Below, piece by piece: positions 6,636-14,784 of a stretch of 21,539 nt of DNA. Origin of the DNA: an uncultured Prevotellaceae bacterium (lineage in GTDB: Bacteria; Bacteroidota; Bacteroidia; Bacteroidales; Bacteroidaceae); assembly GCA_947306845.1 (NCBI GenBank), contig CAMZHP010000012.1, forward strand, positions 1 to 21,539, read 5' to 3'. Below the pieces are notes generated by a model. That model worked only from the letters and a program-made list of their open reading frames with translations. It was not told the DNA's origin and ran no database searches. Within the stretch, counting starts at the first letter, position 1; each line of letters begins with the position of its first letter. A program made the position numbers and the translations under genes.

Positions 6636-9600
6636 ATGAGAAGGATATTCCTTATGGTTGCCATGTGTCTGTTTTGCTTGTGCATGGCTGCCATTCCCAT
6701 ATTACCCAAGAAAGTACTGAGCAAAGCTCGCCTGATGGCGAGTGAGCGACTGTCCATCCAACCCAAAGACATCAAAATTGCCTACCAATCTTTGGGGGCA
6801 ACAGGTGAGCCGCGTCTCTATGTTGTGAACATGGGCCACGGTGAAGGTTTTCTTGTTCTTCCTGGAGATGACACATCAGATGAAATATTGGGATACAGTG
6901 ACAGCGGTGATTTTGACACCTCGCAGATGCCAGACAACATGCGCTCATGGATGAACATGTGGACAGCCCAACTTGACGAGGATCTTTCCACGGCCGCAAC
7001 AACTGTCAAGAAAGCAGCTAAGGTGAAAGCCATCAGCAACCATCCCACCGATGTCATCGAACCACTCATTTCCTCCAATTGGGGGCAAGGTGCTCCATTC
7101 AACAAGCTATGTCCAACCGTCGGTGATATCAAATGTCCTACTGGCTGCGTAGCTACAGCATTGTCTCAGGTATTGAGATATCACCATTTTCCCATTGGCA
7201 ATACCACCTCCATCCCTTCATATGTGACGACAACGAACATGCTGAACATGCCAGAACTCCCTCCAACCTCATTTAATTGGGAGTTGATGACAGACGAAGT
7301 TAATGAAGAATCGCCACAGGAAACTATCGATGAGGTAGCCAAACTGATGAGGTATTGTGGTCAGACTGTCAACATGGACTACCGTGACAATGGAGCTGGT
7401 TCTTTCCTATTCGATCTTCCAGAACGTCTACCCAAATACTTCGGCTATCCCAATACCCTCCACCACGAATACCGTGAATCGTATGATGAAGAAAGTTGGG
7501 AACAGTTGTTAGTGAATGAGTTGAAACATAATCAACCAGTCATTTACTCTGCCTATACCAATAACAATGCCGGCCATGCTTTTATTTGCGACGGCTATGA
7601 CGGCAATGGTTTCTTCCACATCAATTGGGGATGGGTAGGAGCAGGCAATGGTTTTTACCGTCTGCCCTCGGCCCATGCCAAAGGAGAAGGTCTGAACCCC
7701 AATGTGAAGAACTACCACCTGAGCATGAATCAGGCAGCGCTGATTGGTATCAAGACCGTGGACACTGATGATTACACGGTACCTGTTGAGAAACTGAGGG
7801 TCTATAGCCGTCCAAGCCTGAAAAACGGCCGCACCTATACCCGTGCCAATGCCAGTTCTCCTTTCACCGACATCACCCTCATCCAATCAGTTATCAATAC
7901 ACTCGCAGAGGAAACGCTTTTTCTGCATCGATATGGTCTCTACGATGACATGGGAACTTTGGTCACAGAACTCAAGCCGACATCACCAACCAGCAGTTTT
8001 GCTGCCAACGGCAAAAAAGACCTTGAACTTTCCAGTGTCAGCATACCTGCCAGTATCCCCAACGGCCATTACACCCTCAAGGCCATTTATAAAGAAAAGA
8101 GTTCGTCCCCATGGCAACTGATGGGAGGCACAGACAAGAATTATACCGATGTTGTCATCACCGACACGCAATTGACTCTCACACCAGTTCCCAAAGCCGA
8201 CTTCGCCGTCAATGGGGTATGGATCGACAAATCTTACATGAACATAGACTTCGACAACAATGACGAAGTTTTTTACGGTACCATCTATTTGCGGAAATAC
8301 AACTCCAAGACCAAGGTCATTGAAGAGATCTGCCATGACAACCTCTTTGCCGACCCTCAGTCACATGTGCATTATGAGCTGTACATTCCTGAAGACAAGT
8401 CGATCAATTTTTCGAAAGACAAGTTCTATCTGTCTGTTGATTATTATAACACCCAATATTTTTATGCCAATGAGAAAGCAGCCACGGGCAATCTCCAAAA
8501 ACAAGTCGTCATCGACAACCTCAGCGAGGATAGCACCTCCATCGTAGGAGATCGCGTAATGGGCCGTTTTATCGTGCGCAATGACGGAGATACGGGTTAC
8601 GATGGTGTCGTCAAGCTCAACATAGGCGATGACCTCGACAACATTACTCTTATCTGGAGCGATACCATACAACTGGCATCTGGCGACAGCCTGGTCATTC
8701 CCATCGAACACATGATGAGCGACACCCTTCAGCAATATCGCTTCCGCTCCATCCATCAAACTGGCAACTACTCTTGGTCGTGTGACAGTACGGATGTTCT
8801 GCGGCTTGCCAAAGGAGCCATCTATTGGACTCGCACAGGGGAATTAAAGGTGCAGACCGCTGCTCCTATTTTCCAAGTGCCCGAAGAAGCGCTTGCCATC
8901 ATCCTCGGCAATGCCTATGTCTCCAACGTGCTTCCCAACAACAACCCGAACACCATCTACATACTCAACAACAAGCTTCCCAAAGGACTGAAATCCACAA
9001 ATTATGTAAACAGTTCTTATCAGGGATCCAATCTCAAGCTCACCGATGGCTATGACTATCTGATTCCCCAGGAGATGAGCTTCACAGGGAATGTCACATA
9101 TACGCGTACGCTGAACGACAGTCTTCCCTTGGCATGGAGCACCCTTTCCCTCCCCTTCAAGGCCTCGTCTATCAAAGCAGATGGTGAAGAACTCACACCA
9201 AGGCAAGATGATGACGATGACAACAATCATCTGAGGATATTGGAACTGACAGGGGTGAGCGACACCATCGTGACCACTTCCTACACCTCTTCCGTGGAAG
9301 CTTACGTTCCTTATCTGCTGGCCCATGACACCCTGCTTGTTGGCAAGACACTCTGTTTTGAAGCCAAGGATTGCACACTTGCCCCCACCCTATCCCAAAG
9401 CAATCTGGTGACATCAGGCAACTACACGCTTCATGGCATCCATGTCAGAGACTCCATACTCGATTGTTACCAATTTGACGGCAACCGCCTGCGCCATCAT
9501 GAAAAAGGATACTATGTGGATGCTTTCAGGGCCTATCTCACTTGCGACAGCACGGAAAAGCCTGCCTTGTTGGCTATCGACATTGACAATCCCGAACCAG

Positions 9601-9803
9601 AAGCCCCCAGATTGGCCGGAGACGCCAACATGGATGGATTGGTGAATGTAGCGGATGTCATGCTGCTAGTACGCTACGTTCTGAAAGAGGACATTGAGGT
9701 ATTCTCTGTGTGTAATGCTGACTACAATGAAGACGGAGTGGCCGACCTCACAGATGCTATCGCCATCATCGAACTGGTTCTGGGTGAAGAAAGGGAAGAA
9801 TGA
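6636..9803 (+). CDS. Secreted C10 (streptopain-like) cysteine protease with dockerin-like C-terminus
   Basis: Exported protease of 1055 aa. The ATG at 6636 precedes a clear signal peptide (MRRIFLMVAMCLFCLCMA). Residues about 22-130 resemble the Spi-type propeptide that inhibits C10 enzymes. The catalytic domain follows, with nucleophile C171 in PTGCVATALSQ, H314 in NAGHAFICDGY and the conserved INWGW at 329-333. About 600 residues of beta-rich, non-catalytic sequence come next, including a D-rich loop at 858-862 and a WSTLSLPF module of the kind common in Prevotella surface proteins. The last 60 residues from GDANMDG (995) contain two calcium-loop repeats, GDANMDGLVNVAD and DYNEDGVADLTD, as in type I dockerins. 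It is monocistronic by position, facing away from the operon. C10 enzymes such as interpain act on host or dietary protein; the target here is unknown. Confidence 0.88.
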   Translation: MRRIFLMVAMCLFCLCMAAIPILPKKVLSKARLMASERLSIQPKDIKIAYQSLGATGEPRLYVVNMGHGEGFLVLPGDDTSDEILGYSDSGDFDTSQMPDNMRSWMNMWTAQLDEDLSTAATTVKKAAKVKAISNHPTDVIEPLISSNWGQGAPFNKLCPTVGDIKCPTGCVATALSQVLRYHHFPIGNTTSIPSYVTTTNMLNMPELPPTSFNWELMTDEVNEESPQETIDEVAKLMRYCGQTVNMDYRDNGAGSFLFDLPERLPKYFGYPNTLHHEYRESYDEESWEQLLVNELKHNQPVIYSAYTNNNAGHAFICDGYDGNGFFHINWGWVGAGNGFYRLPSAHAKGEGLNPNVKNYHLSMNQAALIGIKTVDTDDYTVPVEKLRVYSRPSLKNGRTYTRANASSPFTDITLIQSVINTLAEETLFLHRYGLYDDMGTLVTELKPTSPTSSFAANGKKDLELSSVSIPASIPNGHYTLKAIYKEKSSSPWQLMGGTDKNYTDVVITDTQLTLTPVPKADFAVNGVWIDKSYMNIDFDNNDEVFYGTIYLRKYNSKTKVIEEICHDNLFADPQSHVHYELYIPEDKSINFSKDKFYLSVDYYNTQYFYANEKAATGNLQKQVVIDNLSEDSTSIVGDRVMGRFIVRNDGDTGYDGVVKLNIGDDLDNITLIWSDTIQLASGDSLVIPIEHMMSDTLQQYRFRSIHQTGNYSWSCDSTDVLRLAKGAIYWTRTGELKVQTAAPIFQVPEEALAIILGNAYVSNVLPNNNPNTIYILNNKLPKGLKSTNYVNSSYQGSNLKLTDGYDYLIPQEMSFTGNVTYTRTLNDSLPLAWSTLSLPFKASSIKADGEELTPRQDDDDDNNHLRILELTGVSDTIVTTSYTSSVEAYVPYLLAHDTLLVGKTLCFEAKDCTLAPTLSQSNLVTSGNYTLHGIHVRDSILDCYQFDGNRLRHHEKGYYVDAFRAYLTCDSTEKPALLAIDIDNPEPEAPRLAGDANMDGLVNVADVMLLVRYVLKEDIEVFSVCNADYNEDGVADLTDAIAIIELVLGEEREE

Positions 9804-9826
9804 CAGCTTCTGACTATACTCACATC

Positions 9827-9865
9827 TGGCTTATTAAGCCAAGCTCCTCATTTTTTTATTTTTTT
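9827..9865 (+). terminator. Weak candidate terminator after the protease
   Basis: TGGCTT (9827-9832), loop ATT, AAGCCA (9836-9841) makes a 6-bp hairpin. A T-rich run lies at 9851-9865, but about 9 nt separate the stem from it, which is longer than in good intrinsic terminators. Confidence 0.35.
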
Positions 9866-10001
9866 CGATATTTACAATTAAACTTTTTTATCATACAAAC
9901 GTCTTAGATTTAAAATAACTGCGTCCCCGTCCCCAATAGGAGAATCAAGGAGACAAAGACAACTAATTTTCATTATCAACTTAACTAAACTTTTAAAAGA
10001 A

Positions 10002-10523
10002 ATGAGAAAAATTTTCATGATGTTGGTGCTGTTTTTGGTACCATTTGCCATGCAGGCACAAACTAAGTTCCACGATGTGGAGGCCAACGATGCCAAGGGT
10101 GCTGTGAAGTCCATTACTTCTTCCCGTATGGGTAACCCAGTATCCATCACTTTCACTCAAGATGGCAAAATGCAGCAGGAAGGCATGACTGATGCTGTCT
10201 ATGATGCTAACGGATATCTCCAGTCGGCCAAGATGAAGGTGAACGGCCAGGGAATGGAAATGGAACTTACCCTCAAATATGCCTGGGAGAACGGCAGAGT
10301 GAAGAGCCAGACAATAGAGACTCAGATGGGTGCGTTCACAAGCACGAATGTCTATGACGACAAAGGTGTTCTCGTAAAGACCAAGATGAACATGGGCGGC
10401 CAGGAGATGGAAACCCCGTACACAGACTACAAGTTTGATGACAAAGGCAACTGGATCAGCCGCAAGACTTCCATGATGGGTCAGGAAATGGAAGAGCAGC
10501 GCAAGATTGAGTATTACGAGTAA
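10002..10523 (+). CDS. Small secreted YD-repeat-like protein, function unknown
   Basis: Protein of 173 aa beginning with a strong signal peptide, MRKIFMMLVLFLVPFAMQA, with likely cleavage before QTKF. The mature part is a series of short beta-hairpin units around Y/F-D-x-x-G turns: VYDANGYLQS, VYDDKGVLVK, KFDDKGNWISR. This is the pattern of RHS/YD-type strands, and the periodicity suggests a small antiparallel sheet in the periplasm or at the surface. It is Met- and Gln-rich (GQEME recurs). No catalytic motif is visible. A long AT-rich leader precedes it, with a near-match -7 element, TAGATTTA (9905-9912). A good terminator follows at once, so it is probably its own transcript. I do not recognise a specific function. 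Confidence 0.75.
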   Translation: MRKIFMMLVLFLVPFAMQAQTKFHDVEANDAKGAVKSITSSRMGNPVSITFTQDGKMQQEGMTDAVYDANGYLQSAKMKVNGQGMEMELTLKYAWENGRVKSQTIETQMGAFTSTNVYDDKGVLVKTKMNMGGQEMETPYTDYKFDDKGNWISRKTSMMGQEMEEQRKIEYYE

Positions 10524-10544
10524 GAATAAAATTCATATAGAAAG

Positions 10545-10570
10545 CAGGCTGAATGATTTCAGCCTGTTTT
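10545..10570 (+). terminator. Rho-independent terminator
   Basis: A perfect 9-bp stem, CAGGCTGAA (10545-10553) and TTCAGCCTG (10558-10566), with loop TGAT is followed by TTTT. It begins 22 bp after the stop of the small secreted protein and ends before the aminopeptidase gene. Confidence 0.85.
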
Positions 10571-10619
10571 CGTTTATGGGTGGGGGAATGATTAACTCAA
10601 TAAGAAAAGCCATACGAAT

Positions 10620-12995
10620 ATGAAGGGAAGAATGGTACTGAATGTGATCGTCACAGTGATGTGCATGATCATCACCATGCCACTGCAAGCAAGGAGGGCA
10701 GCCGCCTCTGACTCCCACGCACCCATCACCGATGGGGTGTCGCACCTACTAGCGGTGAAGCGGAAGGCGCAATTACAAGATGTACGTTACAATCTCTCCT
10801 TCAACATACCGGAAAAGAAAGCGGAATCTGTCACGGGCGCTGTCACCATCACATTTGTATGGCGAGGGGGCAAAAGAGACAGCTTGCAGATCGACTTCCA
10901 GGGAGAGGTCAACGGCGACATCCACATCAACGGGAAGGCACGCCCTGCCGACTACCGCCACGAGCATATCATCATCCCGGGCCGTCTGCTCAAAAGCGGG
11001 AAAGTCAATCATATCGCAATGGCATTTGTCAGCGGTGACAAGGCACTCAACCGCAACGATGACTATATGTACACCCTCTTTGTGCCCGACCATGCCCGCA
11101 GCGTATTTCCCTGCTTCGACCAACCCGACATCAAGGCGCGCTTCCAACTGACACTGCAAATGCCACAAGGGTGGACGGCGATCAGTAATGGAAAACCTCT
11201 CCCCGGCCATCCCCAAAAGGGAGGGAGAACTTACTTGGAGTTTGAGGTGACGGATTTGTTGCCTACGTATCTTTTCTCTTTTACAGCGGGGAAGTTTCAT
11301 ACCGCCACGGCCATGCGCGACGGAAGGGAACTGACCATCCTCCACCGTGAGGACGACAGCAAAAAGACGGCGCAGTTGGACACCATCTTCGACCAAGCCG
11401 CCCTCGCCCTGAGGTGGATGGAGGAATATACCCACATCCGACAGCCGTTCCAAAAATACGGACTTGTCGTGCTGCCCGGCTATCAGTTTGGGGGCATGGA
11501 ACATCCCGGCTGCATCCAACTGCGCGACCAGACCGTGTTTCTGGGAGACAACCCCACCACCGACGAACGGCTCAACCGCCTGCATCTCATCGCCCATGAA
11601 ACCGCTCACCTGTGGTTTGGCGACTTGGTGACCATGCGGTGGTTTGACGATGTGTGGACCAAGGAAGTCTTTGCCAATTTCATGGCCGACAAGATAGCGC
11701 GGGAGCTATATCCCGACATCAACCATGACATCAATTTTTTGAAAACGCATTATCTGCTGTCTCTTTCCACCGACCGCACCGAAGGGACACACCCTATCCA
11801 GCAACCCCTCGACAACCTCAACAATGCAGGGCTGCTATACGGCAACATCATCTACCACAAAGCTCCCATCATGATGCGTCAACTGGAAGAAAAAATGGGA
11901 GCGGACGCATTTCAGAAAGGACTGCAAAAATACCTGAGGACATTCAGTTTCGCAAATGCCACCTGGGATGACCTCATCAACATCCTCGACCAGGAACGTC
12001 CTGAGGCAGGACTGAAAACATTCGATGACCTATGGGTCAAGAAAAAGGGACTTGCCGATGTGACTATTCATACCGAGGGAGGGGATTTCGATCCGATGGC
12101 ATACGGCCGATATATCATCAATTCCCCATCACTCCAATGGCTGCTCCACCACTGGCAAACCTTGCCGGAGACCCATCGGTTTGCCGCCATGATTTACATT
12201 CACGACGCTTATCTGCGCCATCAAGTCAGCAATGCCGAGGCGTTCACATCACTCATCAATGGCGTGAGGCAACAAGACAATCAACTGGTGACCACAACCT
12301 GTTTTACCTTGTTGCATGACATCCTCACCGACACGCCAAAAAATGCCAGGGCAGACTATGAGAACGAGATGATGACATTCGGCATGCAGTGCGCAGACAA
12401 GTCAATGCGGCGACGACTGCTCCAGGGACTGACCACCAGTGCCACCTCACCTGCCATCATCGACTCCATCTACCGAATTTGGGAGACAGCCAACTACGAG
12501 GTGTTCACCGACCGCGACTACATGGGCATGGCCTACCATCTCGCCCTGCTCATGCCCGACAGACACGACCACATCCTTTCCTCTCAACGGCAACGACTGA
12601 AGAATGCTGACCTGCTGAGGGAGTTTGACTTCGTCAGCCGGGGATGCACCCCTGACACGCTGGAGCAGCAACGCCTCTTTGAATCGCTTCTGAAGAAGGA
12701 GAACCGGGTCATCGAACCCTTTGCCAGTGCACTGCTCTCGCTACTCAACGACCCGCTTCGCGAGCCATTCAGCAACCGGTATATCCTCCCCGCTTTGGAA
12801 AAGTTGAAGGAGGTGCAGCAGACAGGCGATATCTTTTTTCCACTCAACTGGTGCCAGGCTCTGCTCAGCGGCCATAGGAGCCAAGAGGCCTATCTACTAG
12901 TCAGGCAATTCCTCGAACATCATCCCGACTATCCTGAGAACCTGAAAGGGAAATTGCTTCAGGCCGCATACAGAATCTCAAGTTCGCTCAAATAA
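10620..12995 (+). CDS. Secreted M1-family zinc aminopeptidase
   Basis: Predicted exported metallo-aminopeptidase of 791 aa that removes N-terminal residues from peptides. The N-terminal segment up to about residue 25 is a signal peptide (VIVTVMCMIITMPLQA). A beta-sandwich domain follows (YTLFVPDHARSVFPCFDQP), then the catalytic domain. The substrate-anchoring loop is GGMEH at 291-295, where many M1 enzymes have GAMEN or GGMEN. Zinc ligands are H326, H330 and E349 in HETAHLWFGD and WTKEVFAN, with the expected spacing; E327 is the general base. An alpha-helical C-terminal half completes the chain. It starts 50 bp after a terminator, and I see no clear -7 element, so its promoter is unplaced. 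With the C10 and C1B peptidases it would complete extracytoplasmic protein breakdown to amino acids. Confidence 0.87.
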   Translation: MKGRMVLNVIVTVMCMIITMPLQARRAAASDSHAPITDGVSHLLAVKRKAQLQDVRYNLSFNIPEKKAESVTGAVTITFVWRGGKRDSLQIDFQGEVNGDIHINGKARPADYRHEHIIIPGRLLKSGKVNHIAMAFVSGDKALNRNDDYMYTLFVPDHARSVFPCFDQPDIKARFQLTLQMPQGWTAISNGKPLPGHPQKGGRTYLEFEVTDLLPTYLFSFTAGKFHTATAMRDGRELTILHREDDSKKTAQLDTIFDQAALALRWMEEYTHIRQPFQKYGLVVLPGYQFGGMEHPGCIQLRDQTVFLGDNPTTDERLNRLHLIAHETAHLWFGDLVTMRWFDDVWTKEVFANFMADKIARELYPDINHDINFLKTHYLLSLSTDRTEGTHPIQQPLDNLNNAGLLYGNIIYHKAPIMMRQLEEKMGADAFQKGLQKYLRTFSFANATWDDLINILDQERPEAGLKTFDDLWVKKKGLADVTIHTEGGDFDPMAYGRYIINSPSLQWLLHHWQTLPETHRFAAMIYIHDAYLRHQVSNAEAFTSLINGVRQQDNQLVTTTCFTLLHDILTDTPKNARADYENEMMTFGMQCADKSMRRRLLQGLTTSATSPAIIDSIYRIWETANYEVFTDRDYMGMAYHLALLMPDRHDHILSSQRQRLKNADLLREFDFVSRGCTPDTLEQQRLFESLLKKENRVIEPFASALLSLLNDPLREPFSNRYILPALEKLKEVQQTGDIFFPLNWCQALLSGHRSQEAYLLVRQFLEHHPDYPENLKGKLLQAAYRISSSLK

Positions 12996-13010
12996 ATTAA
13001 TTCATTTTTC

Positions 13011-13040
13011 TTCGCATCATCAGATTTTTCACTAAATTTG
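13011..13040 (+). promoter_or_regulatory. Promoter of the GH5 gene
   Basis: TAAATTTG (13033-13040) is an exact TAnnTTTG -7 box. Nineteen bases upstream is TTC (13011-13013), one mismatch from the TTG core of the -33 element. The inferred leader of about 55 nt includes a 14-bp near-perfect tandem repeat. The upstream ATG at 13038 lies inside this box and cannot be the start. Confidence 0.7.
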
Positions 13041-13060
13041 CAGAGAACTTCCCGAAATGG

Positions 13061-13087
13061 AAGGATGGGAAAAGAAGGATGGGAAAA
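13061..13087 (+). repeat. Short tandem repeat in the GH5 leader
   Basis: Two copies of AAGGATGGGAAAA at 13061-13073 and 13075-13087 are separated by a single G. They are G/A-rich and lie 17 bp before the GH5 start codon, in the untranslated leader. Confidence 0.75.
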
Positions 13088-13103
13088 AACAAAAACCAAA
13101 GAT

Positions 13104-14783
13104 ATGAAGAGAATCATACTATTTGTCACCATGATGCTTGCCACACTCGGCGGTAAGGCACAGACAGTGGAACCCAACAACGAGGGGATGACCCTCAATG
13201 CCCAGGAATGGACTCGCAATGTAGTGATGGGATGGAACCTCGGCAACTCCCTCGAGTGTCCCAGGACGGAAACGGAATGGGGAAACCCAAAGACTACCCA
13301 GGCGATGATCAAAGCCGTGGCCAACAAGGGGTTCAACGCCATACGCATCCCCGTAAGATGGATCAACCATGTGAACAACACGAAGGAGATGGCTGTCAAG
13401 CCCGAATGGCTTGCACGGGTGAAAGAGGTGGTGGACTGGGCCCTCGCGGAGAACATGTATGTCATCATCAACTCTCATCATGAGGACTGGTACGACCGCA
13501 ACCCATATTACAACAAGCAGGAGGAGAACAACCGCAAACTGGGTGCGCTGTGGACAAGCATCGCCACCTATTTCCGCGACTATGGAGAAAAACTGATATT
13601 CGCCGGAACCAATGAGATCACGGTCGACTGGTCGGCACCCAGCGCCGAACAACAAGCGGTGCAGAACAGTTACAACCAGACCTTCGTGGATGCCGTGCGC
13701 AACACGGGTGGAAAGAACTACTACCGCAACCTTGTGGTGCAGACATTTGCCTGCAGTCCCTACCACGGACTCAACGGGTTCACCATCCCCACTGACAAGG
13801 TGGAAGGACGTCTGAGCGTGGAGTTCCACTATTACGACCCTTACGACTACTGCGGCAACTGCACCTATTATTATTGGGGAGAGGCATATAAAGACAAGGG
13901 GCGCATACTGACCAACAGCACGGAGAGCACCATCACCAACCTCTTCGACCGTATCTTCAATACCTGGTCGAAAAAAGGATTGGGCGTGGTGATAGGAGAG
14001 TATGGTGTGAGCAACCACTTTACCAACAACGACAAGCAGACACAGATGGAGAACATGCAATACTACCTGAAGTGTGTGGTGAGCGAAGCCCGCAAGCATG
14101 GGTTTGCTGCCTTCGCATGGGACAACAACGGTTTCAACAATGGATCCGAAAACTTCGGCATTTTTAGGCGGCAGCAGAACATGGAGGTGGGAAACATCTA
14201 TTTCCTCAATGGCATCACCGAAGGTTCAAAAACCGAATACGAGGAACCGCAGGGCCATCAAGAGGAAGAGACACCAGAGGGAACGATATTCTGGGAGGGC
14301 AATTCCCTGCTCGACTGGGGAAACGGACTGCAACTTTCCATTCCCGCCTCTTTGTTTGAGGGAAAGAGCAGCGACGTGCGTCTGGTGCTCACCTATACCC
14401 AGGAATTCAAGGACTACGACGACATACAACTATTCTATGGTGACTGGAGCGAAATGATGCCATTCACCGTGGGCAACAGTAGCTTCACAGGTGATTTCAA
14501 TCCCAGCAACTACTATTTCACGGGCACTGGCACCAGCCACGTCACGGCATTTGGTTTCAGCGAGGCGACATTGGCCATCGTCAAGCAGAAAGGCATCGTC
14601 CTGCAAGGGCATGGCATACGTCTCAGCAAGGTGGCGATAGCCACTCCGACAGGCATCACCAAGATTACTGACGATGGCACCGTGACCAACGCTCCTGTCT
14701 ATACCATCGACGGCAGACGGACATCTCGCACACAGCCAGGTCATCTGTATATCCAAAAAGGAAAGAAATACATCGCACGATGA
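13104..14783 (+). CDS. Secreted GH5 endoglucanase (probably subfamily 4)
   Basis: Exported glycoside hydrolase of 559 aa. The ATG at 13104 opens the signal peptide MKRIILFVTMMLATLGGKA. The TIM barrel begins with VMGWNLGNSLE and WGNPKTTQAMI, typical of GH5_4 endo-beta-1,4-glucanases and xyloglucanases. INSHHEDW marks the barrel core. The acid/base is E171 in AGTNEITVDW and the nucleophile is E299 in VVIGEYGV. After about residue 390 a Pro/Glu linker leads to a jelly-roll domain resembling a carbohydrate-binding module. The protein ends in a conserved-looking tail, VYTIDGRR...HLYIQKGKKY, of the kind found at the C-terminus of many Prevotella surface proteins. It stops 1 nt before the stop of the convergent FISUMP gene. 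Endo-acting beta-glucanase activity is likely; exact substrate is not determined. Confidence 0.88.
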   Translation: MKRIILFVTMMLATLGGKAQTVEPNNEGMTLNAQEWTRNVVMGWNLGNSLECPRTETEWGNPKTTQAMIKAVANKGFNAIRIPVRWINHVNNTKEMAVKPEWLARVKEVVDWALAENMYVIINSHHEDWYDRNPYYNKQEENNRKLGALWTSIATYFRDYGEKLIFAGTNEITVDWSAPSAEQQAVQNSYNQTFVDAVRNTGGKNYYRNLVVQTFACSPYHGLNGFTIPTDKVEGRLSVEFHYYDPYDYCGNCTYYYWGEAYKDKGRILTNSTESTITNLFDRIFNTWSKKGLGVVIGEYGVSNHFTNNDKQTQMENMQYYLKCVVSEARKHGFAAFAWDNNGFNNGSENFGIFRRQQNMEVGNIYFLNGITEGSKTEYEEPQGHQEEETPEGTIFWEGNSLLDWGNGLQLSIPASLFEGKSSDVRLVLTYTQEFKDYDDIQLFYGDWSEMMPFTVGNSSFTGDFNPSNYYFTGTGTSHVTAFGFSEATLAIVKQKGIVLQGHGIRLSKVAIATPTGITKITDDGTVTNAPVYTIDGRRTSRTQPGHLYIQKGKKYIAR

Positions 14784-14784
14784 T

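Noticed and set aside
10773..11609. 278-codon open frame antisense to the M1 aminopeptidase
   Set aside because: Same reasoning: a mirror frame with no motif, against a clear M1 enzyme.
13038..13103. ATG start adding 22 residues to the GH5 protein
   Set aside because: The ATG overlaps the -7 box and the extra residues come from a tandem repeat; the signal peptide starts at 13104.
13119..14099. 326-codon open frame antisense to the GH5 gene
   Set aside because: It has no recognisable domain and lies fully within a gene with both catalytic glutamates identified.
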